This document shows, in pieces, positions 26,197-36,500 of a DNA stretch of 64,000 nt. The translations under genes and the position numbers were made by a program. Location: assembly GCF_000730645.1 (NCBI RefSeq), contig NZ_BBIU01000006.1, positions 186,001 through 250,000 on the forward strand, written 5' to 3'. The notes beneath the pieces were generated by a model, which saw only the letters and a program-made list of their open reading frames with translations, made no database searches and had not been told where the DNA came from. The DNA comes from Pseudomonas parafulva NBRC 16636 = DSM 17004. Lineage in GTDB: Bacteria; Pseudomonadota; Gammaproteobacteria; Pseudomonadales; Pseudomonadaceae. Numbering within the stretch: the first letter of the stretch is position 1; each line of letters opens with the position of its first letter.

Positions 26197-26804
26197 TGAC
26201 TAGTCTACTCCCCAACAACCGCACGCCCCTGGAGCGCGCTGTAGAGGGTGCCGGGACCGAGTCAACCGAAATCACGCTGCGCACCCTCTACAACCCCGAC
26301 ACCTGCCCGGCCCACCTGCTGTACCAGCTGGCGTGGGCCTGGTCGGTCGACCGCTGGGATGACAACTGGTCAGAGGCGGTCAAGCGCTCGGTTATCAAGT
26401 CGTCGTTCTACATCCACAAGCACAAAGGAACCATCGGCGCGCTGCGCCGTGTGGTGGAGCCGTTCGGCTACCTGATTGAGGTGGTCGAGTGGTGGCGGAT
26501 GGCCCCTGTGGGTGTGCCTGGCACCTTCGCGCTCAAGGTCGGGGTGTCGGACTCGGGTATCAGCGATGACACCTACCGCGAGCTGTCGGCGTTGCTCGAT
26601 GACGCCCGGCCGGTGAGCCGGCACATGGTCGGCCTGGAAATCAGCCTTGAAACCAAGGGCCGCTGCTACATCGGGGCGAGCCTGAGCGAGGGCGACATTC
26701 TGAGCGTGTACCCACCCATACAGCGCGCCATTGAAGTCATCGGCGTGATCGGGCGCGGTGGCCGTGAAACCACAATCGACACATTGGAAATTGGATATGG
26801 TTGA
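26196..26804 (+). CDS. Tail protein gpI
   Basis: 202 residues of the P2 gpI family, linking baseplate and fibre. Visible features: LLPNNRTPLERAVEGAG, LLYQLAWAWSVDRWDDNWSE and IHKHKGTIGALRRVVEPFGY. The ATG shares its A with the gpJ TGA stop, and the gene overlaps the fibre gene by 8 bases. Confidence 0.92.
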   Translation: MTSLLPNNRTPLERAVEGAGTESTEITLRTLYNPDTCPAHLLYQLAWAWSVDRWDDNWSEAVKRSVIKSSFYIHKHKGTIGALRRVVEPFGYLIEVVEWWRMAPVGVPGTFALKVGVSDSGISDDTYRELSALLDDARPVSRHMVGLEISLETKGRCYIGASLSEGDILSVYPPIQRAIEVIGVIGRGGRETTIDTLEIGYG

Positions 26805-29800
26805 TAAGAACACCCAGTTCTACGCGATCCTGACGAATGTCGGCGCAGCCAAGCAGGCCAACGCCGACGCCCTGGGCATCGCGTGGAAAATCACGCAAAT
26901 GGGCGTGGGGGATGCCAAGGGCACCGACCCGACCCCGAACGCGACACAGAAGGCGCTCATTAACGAGTGGCGCCGTGCGCCGCTCAACCAGCTCAAGGTG
27001 GACGACAACGACCCGTCGATCATCGTGGCCGAACAGGTCATCCCGGCCGATATCGGCGGCATGTGGATTCGCGAGATCGGTTTGTACGATGAAGACGGCG
27101 ACCTGGTGGCCGTGGCCAACTGCGCACCGACGTACAAACCGGTGCTGTCGCAGGGCTCGGGCCGCACCCAGGTGCTGCGCATGAGCCTGGTGGTCAGCAG
27201 CGCGGCGAACGTGCAGCTCAAGATTGACCCCAGCGTGGTGCTGGCCACCCGTGAGTGGGTTACCGAGGAACTGAGCCGGCAGGACTTCAAGCACTCGGTG
27301 CTGGTGGCCACCACGGCAAACATCAGCCTGAGCGGCCAGCAGACTATCGACGGTGTGGCCTTGGCTGCAGGCGCACGCGTGCTGGTCAAGAACCAAGCAG
27401 CGGCCAAGGAAAACGGTATCTACACCGTGGTTTCGGGCGCCGCCTGGAAGCGCTCCACCGATGCCGACAGCAGCGCCAAGGTAACCCCAGGCCTGCTGGT
27501 ACTGGTGGAGTCGGGCACGCTCAACGGTGACAGCGCCTGGCAGCTGGTGACCGATGCCCCGATTGCCCTGGGCGTAACGGCGTTGTCGTTTGAAATGGCC
27601 TTTGGCCGCACGGGCGTGAACGCCGGCACGTACAAAAGCGTGCAGGTCGACAAGTACGGCCGGGTGGTTGCCGCGACCAACCCGACCACCGTTGGGGGCT
27701 ATGGCATCACCGACGTGTACACCAAGTCGGAAACCTACAACCGGAGCGAAATCGCCAAGGCTATTGCCGATTCGGTCACTAGCGCAGTGAATGGCCTGGT
27801 GGACTCAGCGCCGGGCGCCTTGGACACACTCAAAGAGCTGGCCACCGCCATCGGCAATGACCCGAACTTCGCCACAACCATGGTCAACGAGCTGGCCAAA
27901 AAGGCGCCGCTGCTGTCGCCCAAGTTCTCGGGAACGCCTGAGACGCCAACACCTGCTGCCAGTAGCACCGGGCTGCAGGTCGCAAACATGAGCGCCTTAG
28001 CTACAGCCGTGGCCGCGTCCGCACGTCAGTTCAAGACGGCCGTTATCGGTGTGAGCACGAACCTGACGTTGACTGCCGCGCAGATGGGCAACGCTGTGCA
28101 GTTCAATACTGGCCCGCTGACACTCGCCTTACCGTCCCTGGCAGATGTGGGCAATGGTGCCTCGGTGATGCTGCGCAATCCATCGGCCACAGCCACGCAG
28201 ACCGTTGTGGTCGCATCATCTGGCTCTATCGTTGACGGTGGGTCGACAATCGGGCAAATGCCCCTCAAACCCTTTGAATGGGCTGAACTGGCGTCGTCGG
28301 GCACGGCCTGGTTCGTTGTAGGGCGTGGCAAGCTCAAAGAAGTGGCCGAACTGGACTCGCCTGTATTCACCGGCACGCCAGAGGTTCCAACCGCGCCTGT
28401 TGGATCGACTACCAAGCAGGCCGCCAACATGGTGGCAGTGTTGGCAGCGCTCCAGGCCTTTGGCTTGGGTACGACCATCGGCATCACAATTGCCGATTTC
28501 GATGGCGTCACGGAAACGGGCCTTTATCGAGCAGAAGGCAGCGCCAAAAGCTCACCGTTCCCGAATGCATCTATGGCGTTGCTTCATATTCAGTTCAACC
28601 AGACAGGATGCTTCCAGCTGGCGGCAAGCTGTAGTTCTAACATTGGCAATGGCCGGCTTTTTTGGCGTACCAAAGCCGGTGGTGCGTGGTCCGATTGGCA
28701 GCAAGTGGGGCGCCTTGACTCGCCCGCTTTCACAGGCAGCCCCACCGCTCCAAATCAAGACCCCGCCGATACGTCGAACGCGTTGGCAACCATGGCCAGT
28801 ACACGAAATATGCTGGCACGTTTCGGTGTGGGCTCTACAGAGGGTGGCAAGGGCTTGCCGGACAACATGGCGGGCCTAGCCTCCATGCCATCGGGCAACT
28901 ACTACTACCCGTCAGCGATCTCGCCATACCCTGAGTACGCCTTTGTTCAGCGAATGACATATGGCGGTAATCGCGGGTTTGAGATTGGCAACATTCCCTA
29001 CAAGGACCGGTTTTTTGGGCGGGCCAGTAATCAGGATGGCAGTTGGCGTGACCCGATCGAGCTGGCCCCGCTCGACTCGCCAAGTCTTACGGGTACCCCT
29101 CGGGTGCCGACTGCGCCGGCCGGCAGCAACACGACCCAGGCAGCCAGCACGGCCTTTGTGGCCGCGCTTGCAGCATTGAAAGCAGATCTGGCCAGTCCAG
29201 CCTTAACCGGCACTCCCACGGCGCCGACGGCACCCAAGGGCACCAAGACGGCGCAGATCGCCAATACCGCGTTTGTGCAAGACGCCATTGCAGCGCTGAT
29301 AAATGCCTCCCCGGCTGCGCTGGATACACTGAGTGAGCTTGCAACAGCGTTAGGGAATGACCCGAACTTTTCTACAACCATGGTCAACGAGTTGGCCAAA
29401 AAGGCCGCGCTGGCCAGCCCAGCCTTTACTGGCAATCCAACCGCACCGACCGCACCTGTTGGAGATAATGACACCAGCCTTGCGAACACTGCGTTTGTTC
29501 AGGCGGCAATGGGGCTGTTTGGCATTGGTAGTGCTAACCCTGCCAATGAGGCGGTGAGCGACATTGCCAGCCTGACCAAAGGCGGCTTGTACATGTACGC
29601 AGTGAAAACGCCGGGTGCGCCCACTGAGGCAGCCGGCGCGTTGCTGCACCTGCCCCGTGATAGCCGACCAACGCAGATTGCGGCCGACTACGTCGCGAGA
29701 AAGCTATTTGTTCGCTACGCAACAGGTACGGGCACATACACCGGCTGGACCACTTTTGCCATGCTGGAGTCGCCCAGCTTTACGGGTGAGGTGTCCGTAA

Positions 29801-30585
29801 AGGGCGGTAATGTCCTGCGTTACATCAACGATGCGGAGTCATACGGACTTCTCAACCGTGTGGACAACGGCAGCTTTTACATGCTGTTAACTGACAATGG
29901 AAACCCAAACGGTAGCTTTAACGCACTGCGGCCGTTCCAGCTGGACTTTGCTACAGGCCTGCTGCGGTTTGCGTGCGGTGCGACTGTGGCCGCGCCGACT
30001 GATGACGACAACAGCACGCGTGCGGTCAACAGTGCCTGGGTCAAGAAAAAGGTTGATATGGCTGCCCCGGTCGGCCAGGTCGCTCACTTCGCCCTAAGCA
30101 GTCCGCCCAGCGGCTGGCTAAAGCGTAACGGTGCAGCAGTCTCGCGTACGACCTACGCCGCGCTGTTCGCCGTGATTGGTACCCAGTTCGGTGCTGGTGA
30201 TGGATCAACCACGTTCAACCTGCCGGATGACCGAGAGCTGATTGACCGGGCCTGGACCGATGGCCTTAACGCGGCCGACGCAGGGCGGGCGTTGTTCTCG
30301 GCGCAGGCCGGGCAAATCGAGTCGCACGCCCACGGTGGCATCACCAGCACCGCCGGCGCGCACGTTCACAACATGAGCGTTCCTCGCGACCTGGTGAATG
30401 GCGACTACGGCGGGTCTGGTGCCATGTCTAAAGACGCTGTACTCGGTGACGAGGTGGAAGAGGGGTATCAAACGCTGACTACCGGCACTGGGGGGGCGCA
30501 CAACCACACCCTAATCATCAGCGCGACGGGCGGCAACGAAACCCGTATGGCCAACCGGGCCTATCTGGCCTGCATCAAGTATTGA
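26797..30585 (+). CDS. Tail fibre protein with collar domain
   Basis: 1262 residues, the receptor-binding fibre. The first 160 residues form the phage tail fibre N-terminal (DUF3751-like) domain beginning MVDKNTQFYAILTNVGAAKQ. The shaft holds at least six short modules of the form SPxFTGxPxxPTAPxG, some followed by TxxAN, and a longer duplicated block (ALDTLKELATAIGNDPNF and ALDTLSELATALGNDPNF). Residues about 1088-1150 are a phage collar domain (GWLKRNGAAVSRTTYAALFA), followed by a His-rich segment (SHAHGGITS, AHVHNMS, AHNHTLI). Such fibres often vary by recombination between modules. The start is the ATG at 26797. Confidence 0.93.
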   Translation: MVDKNTQFYAILTNVGAAKQANADALGIAWKITQMGVGDAKGTDPTPNATQKALINEWRRAPLNQLKVDDNDPSIIVAEQVIPADIGGMWIREIGLYDEDGDLVAVANCAPTYKPVLSQGSGRTQVLRMSLVVSSAANVQLKIDPSVVLATREWVTEELSRQDFKHSVLVATTANISLSGQQTIDGVALAAGARVLVKNQAAAKENGIYTVVSGAAWKRSTDADSSAKVTPGLLVLVESGTLNGDSAWQLVTDAPIALGVTALSFEMAFGRTGVNAGTYKSVQVDKYGRVVAATNPTTVGGYGITDVYTKSETYNRSEIAKAIADSVTSAVNGLVDSAPGALDTLKELATAIGNDPNFATTMVNELAKKAPLLSPKFSGTPETPTPAASSTGLQVANMSALATAVAASARQFKTAVIGVSTNLTLTAAQMGNAVQFNTGPLTLALPSLADVGNGASVMLRNPSATATQTVVVASSGSIVDGGSTIGQMPLKPFEWAELASSGTAWFVVGRGKLKEVAELDSPVFTGTPEVPTAPVGSTTKQAANMVAVLAALQAFGLGTTIGITIADFDGVTETGLYRAEGSAKSSPFPNASMALLHIQFNQTGCFQLAASCSSNIGNGRLFWRTKAGGAWSDWQQVGRLDSPAFTGSPTAPNQDPADTSNALATMASTRNMLARFGVGSTEGGKGLPDNMAGLASMPSGNYYYPSAISPYPEYAFVQRMTYGGNRGFEIGNIPYKDRFFGRASNQDGSWRDPIELAPLDSPSLTGTPRVPTAPAGSNTTQAASTAFVAALAALKADLASPALTGTPTAPTAPKGTKTAQIANTAFVQDAIAALINASPAALDTLSELATALGNDPNFSTTMVNELAKKAALASPAFTGNPTAPTAPVGDNDTSLANTAFVQAAMGLFGIGSANPANEAVSDIASLTKGGLYMYAVKTPGAPTEAAGALLHLPRDSRPTQIAADYVARKLFVRYATGTGTYTGWTTFAMLESPSFTGEVSVKGGNVLRYINDAESYGLLNRVDNGSFYMLLTDNGNPNGSFNALRPFQLDFATGLLRFACGATVAAPTDDDNSTRAVNSAWVKKKVDMAAPVGQVAHFALSSPPSGWLKRNGAAVSRTTYAALFAVIGTQFGAGDGSTTFNLPDDRELIDRAWTDGLNAADAGRALFSAQAGQIESHAHGGITSTAGAHVHNMSVPRDLVNGDYGGSGAMSKDAVLGDEVEEGYQTLTTGTGGAHNHTLIISATGGNETRMANRAYLACIKY

Positions 30586-30592
30586 GGGATTT

Positions 30593-31294
30593 ATGAGCGA
30601 AGAGGTCACTGAGCTGCAGGAACTGCAGGATTCCACAGAGCTGCCCGAACAACCCGAGCTGCCTTGGTGGCACCTACAGGGGGTTGAGGCGCCCAAGGTG
30701 TGCAACGTGCATCGCGGTACCGGTGAGTACCTGGGGGTTTCGGAAGCTGACCCCAGCCCGCTGGAGCCGGATGTGTGGCTATTCCCAGCCTGCAGTTACC
30801 AGATCGAGCCGCCAGCGCTGGAAGCTGGGTTTGCCGCACTGATTAACCGTGACGGTAACGGCTGGGAGGTGGTCGCAGACCATCGCGGCGCGACGGTGTA
30901 CAGCACCGAGACGGGCGAGGCTCGTGAGTGGCATGCCCTGGGGGGCCTGCCCGAGGGCTATACCCTGCAGGAGCCAGAAACGCCATTCGATACCTGGGAG
31001 GATGAAAAGTGGGTGCCGGACGAAGCGGCCATCGCTGAGGCGGCGCGCCGTGTGGCCTACCGCAAGCAGCAGCTGGCCAATCAGTACGCCACAGGGCGCA
31101 TCAGTACCCTGCAGGACGCGGTTGACCTGGACATGGCCAGCCCGGCCGAAACCGACGCGCTCAAAGCGTGGAAGGTGTACCGCATCGAGCTGGGGCGCCT
31201 GGATATCACCAGCAGCGCCCCGGCCGATGACGACTGGCCGAGTAGCCCCAACGACGAAGCGCTGGCCACCTGGCTGGCTTCGCTAACCGAATAG
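30593..31294 (+). CDS. Tail fibre assembly protein
   Basis: 233 residues of the Tfa family that chaperones fibre trimers. The N-terminus is acidic; the C-terminal third shows RRVAYRKQQLANQYATGRIS and the DALKAWKVYRIELGRLDI motif typical of these chaperones. It lies 7 bases after the fibre gene and is followed by two terminators. Confidence 0.88.
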   Translation: MSEEVTELQELQDSTELPEQPELPWWHLQGVEAPKVCNVHRGTGEYLGVSEADPSPLEPDVWLFPACSYQIEPPALEAGFAALINRDGNGWEVVADHRGATVYSTETGEAREWHALGGLPEGYTLQEPETPFDTWEDEKWVPDEAAIAEAARRVAYRKQQLANQYATGRISTLQDAVDLDMASPAETDALKAWKVYRIELGRLDITSSAPADDDWPSSPNDEALATWLASLTE

Positions 31295-31320
31295 ACGCCC
31301 CGCACTGACGGGGCGTTTTC
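31295..31320 (+). terminator. Terminator after fibre chaperone
   Basis: ACGCCCCG and CGGGGCGT pair around CACTGA and are followed by TTTTC, directly after the chaperone stop codon. Confidence 0.82.
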
Positions 31321-31336
31321 ATTTCCGCAGTACCAC

Positions 31337-31358
31337 AAGCCCCGCACGCGGGGCTTTC
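31337..31358 (+). terminator. Second terminator or attenuator before sheath
   Basis: AAGCCCCGC and GCGGGGCTT pair around CAC (9-bp stem), 23 bases before the sheath start; the following T-run is only TTTCTC. Together with the first hairpin it splits the tail operon in two. Confidence 0.7.
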
Positions 31359-31379
31359 TCACATCTGGAGATTGGTTTT

Positions 31380-32558
31380 ATGAGTGGTTTCTTTCACGGC
31401 GTTACCGTAACGAACGTCGACACAGGCGCGCGCAGCATTGCCCTGCCGTCGTCCTCGATCATCGGCCTGGTCGACACCTTCACCCCAGGGCCTGGCGCGG
31501 CCGGTACCCCGACCGCCAAGGCAAACGACCTGGTGCTTATCACCAGCGAGCGTGAAGCAGTCGCGGCTTTCGGTGCCGACGCGGCAATCACCAAAGCCTG
31601 CCGCGCCATCTTTACCCGCGCCAAGGCCGCGATTGTCGCCTGTGGCGTGGCCAAGCTGACCGACCCCGCCGAGCAAACATCGGCCATCATCGGCGGCGTG
31701 CTGGCCAACGGCACCCGCACCGGCCTGCAGGCGCTGCGCGATGGTAAAAGCCGCTTCAACGCCCAGCCCCGTTTGCTGGTTGCGCCCAAGCACAGCGCGA
31801 CCCAGGCCGTAGGCACCGCCCTGGTGGCCCTGGCGGACAAGCTGCGCGGCCTCGCCATCATCGACGGTCCCGGTACCACCGACGAAGCGGCCATCGCTTA
31901 CGCCGCCGGGTTTGGTGCCAAGCGCGCGTTCATGGTCGACCCCGGCGTGCAGTATTGGGACACCACCAAAAACGCCACCGTCGACGCCCCGGGTTCGGCC
32001 TGGGTGGCTGGCCTGTTCGCCTGGACCGACAGCGAATATGGCTTCTGGGCCTCGCCGTCGAACAAAGAGTTGGTCGGCATCACCGGTACCACCCGGCCTA
32101 TCGAGTTCCTCGACGGTGACGAGACGTGCCGGGCCAACCTGCTCAACAACGCGAAGATCGCGACCATCATTCGCGACGACGGTTACCGCCTGTGGGGTAA
32201 CCGCACCTTGTCGAGCGATCCGAAATGGGCCTTTGTCACCCGCGTGCGAACGCTCGATATCGTCATGGACGCCATTCAGGCAGGGCACAAATGGGCGGTA
32301 GACCGCTCGATCACGGCCACTTACGTCAAGGACGTAACCGAGGGCCTGCAGAACTTCATGCGCGACCTGAAAGCCCAGGGCGCAATCATCAACTTTGAAG
32401 TGTACGCCGACCCTGAGCTGAACACGGCCAGCCAGCTGGGGCAGGGCAAGGTGTATTGGAACATCCGCCTTACCGATGTGCCGCCTGCCGAAAACCCCAA
32501 TTTCCGCGTTGAAGTCACTGACCAGTGGCTGACCGAAGTCCTCGACACCGCCGCTTAA
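31380..32558 (+). CDS. Contractile tail sheath protein (FI)
   Basis: 392 residues of the P2 FI family; polymer forms the contracting sheath. Segments seen: FFHGVTVTNVDTGARSIALP, SSSIIGLVDTFTPG and the C-terminal VYWNIRLTDVPPAENPNFRV. Its presence, with gpV, gp25, gpJ, gpI and the tube, makes this a contractile (myovirus-type) tail. Confidence 0.95.
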   Translation: MSGFFHGVTVTNVDTGARSIALPSSSIIGLVDTFTPGPGAAGTPTAKANDLVLITSEREAVAAFGADAAITKACRAIFTRAKAAIVACGVAKLTDPAEQTSAIIGGVLANGTRTGLQALRDGKSRFNAQPRLLVAPKHSATQAVGTALVALADKLRGLAIIDGPGTTDEAAIAYAAGFGAKRAFMVDPGVQYWDTTKNATVDAPGSAWVAGLFAWTDSEYGFWASPSNKELVGITGTTRPIEFLDGDETCRANLLNNAKIATIIRDDGYRLWGNRTLSSDPKWAFVTRVRTLDIVMDAIQAGHKWAVDRSITATYVKDVTEGLQNFMRDLKAQGAIINFEVYADPELNTASQLGQGKVYWNIRLTDVPPAENPNFRVEVTDQWLTEVLDTAA

Positions 32559-32571
32559 GGAGCGCACCACC

Positions 32572-33081
32572 ATGGCAATGATTCCCGAAACCCTGGCCAA
32601 CCTGAACCTGTTCGTGGACGGCATCAGCTTCCAGGGCGATGTGCCCAGCCTGACGCTGCCCAAGCTCACGCTCAAGATGGAAGAGCACCGCCCCGGCGGT
32701 ATGGATATGCCCGTTGAGCTGGACATGGGCATGGAGAAGCAAGAAGCGAACTTCACCACCACCGGCGTGCGCCGCGAGGCGCTGAAATTCTTTGGCCTGG
32801 CTGACGGTACCGCTTTCAACGGCACGTTCCGTGGCGCCTTCAAGGGCCTGAAAGGCGCGATAAAGCCGGTGGCTGTGACGCTGCGCGGCTCGCTCAAAGA
32901 AATCGACATGGGCGATTGGAAGGCCGGCGACAAGGCCGAAATCAAGCACGCCGTAGCGCTGACTTACTACAAGCTCGAAGTAGACGGCCGCACCGTGTAC
33001 GAAATCGACGCCCTGGGCATGCGCCGCGTCATCGACGGCGTCGACCAACTGGCCGCGCAACGCCAGGCCCTGGGCCTGTAA
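32572..33081 (+). CDS. Tail tube protein (FII)
   Basis: 169 residues of the P2 FII major tail tube family: MAMIPETLANLNLFVDGISF, LPKLTLKMEEHRPGGMDMPV and KHAVALTYYKLEVDGRTVYE. It polymerises inside the sheath. It starts 13 bases after the sheath gene behind AAGGAG. Confidence 0.94.
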   Translation: MAMIPETLANLNLFVDGISFQGDVPSLTLPKLTLKMEEHRPGGMDMPVELDMGMEKQEANFTTTGVRREALKFFGLADGTAFNGTFRGAFKGLKGAIKPVAVTLRGSLKEIDMGDWKAGDKAEIKHAVALTYYKLEVDGRTVYEIDALGMRRVIDGVDQLAAQRQALGL

Positions 33082-33110
33082 CCCCTCATAACTTCAAGGA
33101 AACCACAATC

Positions 33111-33407
33111 ATGACCAAGCCACTGCCCAAATACCTGGCCCTGACCGACGCCGGCATTACCGTGCGCCTGAGCTGTCCCACTGAAATGAACGGTGTACAA
33201 ACCGATTCTATCCACCTGCGTGCACCGACTGTGCGTGACGTTCGTGCGGCGTCGACCACGGCCGCCGGCGACGAAGAGCAAGCCGAATTGAACCTGTTTG
33301 CCAGCCTGGCGGAAGTCGGCTCCAAGGATTTGGAAGGGCTGGCACTCAAGGACTACACCCGTCTGCAGACGGGTTACTTTCGTCTGGTGCAAGACGACGA
33401 GGTTTAA
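33111..33407 (+). CDS. Tail assembly chaperone (gpE-like), upstream frame
   Basis: 98 residues, Asp/Glu-rich, matching the phage tail assembly chaperone family that coats the tape measure before tube growth. Typical elements: LSCPTEMNGVQTDSIHLRAP and LALKDYTRLQTGYFRL. It ends GTT TAA. A downstream +1 frame stays open to 33519 and encodes a typical second chaperone half, so a frameshift product is expected. Confidence 0.85.
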   Translation: MTKPLPKYLALTDAGITVRLSCPTEMNGVQTDSIHLRAPTVRDVRAASTTAAGDEEQAELNLFASLAEVGSKDLEGLALKDYTRLQTGYFRLVQDDEV

Positions 33408-33519
33408 CCCCTCGGTGCAAAAGGGGCTGGCCAAGCGGCTGGCCACTGAGCTGGGTTTTTCTTCAGCTGAAATCATGACCATGCCGTGGTCCGACATGGT
33501 CTGGTGGCTCACGGACTGA
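33406..33519 (+). CDS. Tail assembly chaperone second frame, probable frameshift extension
   Basis: Frame +1 relative to the chaperone, beginning after the GTT-T-AAC junction and encoding NPSVQKGLAKRLATELGF through PWSDMVWWLTD. It has no ATG or ribosome site of its own; the first GTG lies at 33415 with no GGAG. Phage tail chaperones (P2 E-E', lambda G-GT, Mu gp41-gp42) are usually made as a frameshift pair, so this is probably fused to the previous protein by slippage at or near its stop. Confidence 0.6.
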   Translation, partial: NPSVQKGLAKRLATELGFSSAEIMTMPWSDMVWWLTD

Positions 33520-33538
33520 GCCGCTAAGGGGGTTACCG

Positions 33539-36500
33539 ATGGCAAGCAAACTGGCGCTATCGCTGGTGATTGGCGGCGCCGTCGCGTCGTCGGTCGGGGC
33601 CGCTTTCCGCACGGTTGAAAGCGGCATCGACAAGCTCAAGAAAAAGGGCGACAAGGCCAAGGTGCTGCAGAGCACCATTGGCGAAACCATGAAGCTGCAG
33701 GCGGAGTGGAAGAAAGCCCACGACACCGGCGCGGCCAGTGCTGACAAGCTGCTGCGAAAGCTCAATGGCAACCTTGATGCCCTGCGTAAGCAAGGCGTGG
33801 AGGTGGGCCGCCTGGGGCGGGAGTATCAACGCCTGGGCCGGGATGCCAAAGCCGCCGACCTGCAGGTGAAGGGGCACGAGCGAATCGCCGCCGGCCGGGC
33901 TTCGCTCAAGTCCACGGTAGGTGCTGCAGCGGTGGGCATTGGCCTGACGGCCGTACCCACCAAAATCAGCGCGGACTATCAGGCGATCATTCGCGACATT
34001 GCGATCAAGGCGGACGCTGCCAACAAGCCCGAAGAGGTGCAGCTGAGCCGGTCCGTTATCCAGACCTCGAACGCTACCGGGATGGGCCGCAATGACGTGG
34101 CCGACCTGATTAACCAACTGGTCGGTGCCGGCATGGAGCTGGACAAGGCCATGGCCTACTCCAAGACGGCGGCGGCGTTCGCGGTCGGGCAGGGGGCTTC
34201 TGGCGTCGACACAGCCAGCATGATTATGGCGCTGCAGCAGAACGCCAAGATCACCGACCCGAAGGTCATGCAGCAGGCCCTGGAGGCCATCGCCTATCAG
34301 GGCCAGGCGGGGAGCTTCGAAGCCAGCGACATGGCCAAGTGGTTCCCGCAGCTGCTGGCCGGCATGGAAAAGAACGGCATCACAGGCCTTGACGCTGTGT
34401 CGTCGCTGGGCTCGATGCTGCAGGTGCAGATGAAGACTGCCGGCAGCTCGGACGAAGCGGCCAACAACTTCAAGAACTGGATGGAGAAGATCGGCGCCGG
34501 CGACGTGGTCAAGGCGTACAAAGATGCCGGCATCGACTATCAGGCCTCGCTGAACACCGGCCTGCAGAAGGGCATGAACGTCATTGAGGCGTCCATGGGC
34601 CTGGCCATGCAGTACGTGGAGGCGACCGACCCGGCCAAGGCCAAAAAGATCAAGGATGCGCAATCCAAGATCGATAAGCAGGCCGACCCGGAAAAGGCCA
34701 AAGCGGCGCTGGAAGCCCTGGAAAAGACCCTGCGTACCGGCGACTTGTTTGCCGATATGCAGGTTAAGGCGGCGCTGACCGCTTATGGTCAGAACCGTGG
34801 GCTCTACAACGAGCTGAAAGCCGATTCCATGAAGGCAACCGGCATCCTCGACAAGAACCTGGCGGAGCGGCGCGAAACGTCGGCACAGCGTTGGTCTGAG
34901 CTTGTGCAGTCCACTGATGACGCCATGCGCAGCATCGGGGATGCCATCCGGCCGGCGACCGATGCGTTTGCTACCGGCGCAACAACCGTTGCCCGCTGGA
35001 TTACCAAGCTGTCGGACCATGCGCCCCAGTTGGCCATGGGGCTGACAGGCCTGGCTGCGGCCGTGGGTGCGGTCATGGCGGCCCGTAGCGCGGCCAAGAT
35101 CGGCCGCGGTGCATTCAACGTGGCCCTGGGGCGAGCATGGGGCTACAGGCGCCCAGGCAAGGAATCTGGCCAGCCGGGCGAGGCTGCAGCCCCGAAGGCC
35201 CGTAACCGGGTGGTGGATGCGGGCCTGGGTGCCTTGGGCAAGGTGCTGGGAGTGCCGGCCAGCAATGACCCTGGCCAGGCGCCCAGCAACGAGCCGCAGC
35301 GCGTGTTTGTGGTCAATGCTGATGCCTTTGGCAGGTACGGGCCTGGCGCGCCTAATACAGGCCCTGGAGGGCCGAAGCGAGCACGCCGCGTGCGCCGGCG
35401 CCGGCCGGTCGCTCAGCTGGGTGCCGCGCGCAGTCCGCTCAGTGCTCCACCCAAGCCCGTGCCGGCGGCAGTCAAGGCGCCAGTACGGCTGACACCTGTG
35501 GTTGCGCCGGCAGCGAAAGTGGCGGCGCCGGTACCGGCTGCAGCAAAGGCGCCGGTTAGGCTGACCCCTGTGGTTACGCCGGCGGCGAAAGTGACGGCAC
35601 CGGTACCGGCGGCAGCTGCAGCACCGGCGCCGATGCCCCGGCGTCCACAACCGGCCCTGCCAGCGGTGGATGTATCGGCACTGGCCCCAAGGGCGCCTGT
35701 TGCCCCTGAGCTGAGCCGCTTCGGGCAGATGGTGCATGGCGTTCGCGGTATGACCCGAGCGGCCGGCAGGTTGCCCGGTGGCCAGCTCGCTGATGCTATC
35801 CCCGGGGTGCTGGATATCGCGCTGAATGCGCAAACCCGGGACGAAAAGGCCGAGGGGTATGGCGGCCTGGCGGGCGGCATGGCGGGGGCCTGGGCGGGTG
35901 GTGCCGCCGGCGCTGCCATCGGCTCGGTGGTGCCAATCATTGGTACCGCCATCGGGGGTGCCATTGGCATGGCCCTGGGCGGGCTTGGTGGCGATGCCCT
36001 GGGCGGTTGGCTGGGCCGTACTTGGTTCGGTGAGGACAAGCCGCAGCAGGAGCAGGCGCAGGCTGATGGCCAGGCCGGCGCGGAATCGCAACCCGCTGCG
36101 CCTGCAGCACCTGCAGCACCCGTGGCGGTTATGCCAGCGCCGGTGATCGAGGCGCCCAAGCCCCTGCAGCCGACCCTGCAGCCCCCAGTGGTGCTGCAGC
36201 CTGAGCCGGTGACGAAGGCGCAGGCCCCGGTGGCCACTGTGCCGGCGCCCATCGCCAAGCCGCCGGCGCCGGTTGCCCAGGGTGTGACGCCGCCGTCGGC
36301 GCCGGTGACGGTACAACCGCCGGTCGTTACCGTAACGGCGCCTGGCTCGCAGCAGCCGGTGCCCGTGGTGAAGGTTGAGGCGGGTTCGCCCACGGGCCTG
36401 GCCAGGCCCAAGCAGGAGCCGGTACCGGCCGCTCAGGACACGCCCAAACCAGCAGATCGGGAGCGCCCCGGGTTCGCGCGCGGGCTGCGCCGTCATGCGG

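Noticed and set aside
31359..32945. 528-codon minus-strand ORF
   Set aside because: Spans sheath and tube genes in antisense; no family features.
33557..36496. 979-codon minus-strand ORF
   Set aside because: Antisense to the tape measure gene; His/Arg/Gly-rich translation typical of a GC-rich shadow frame.
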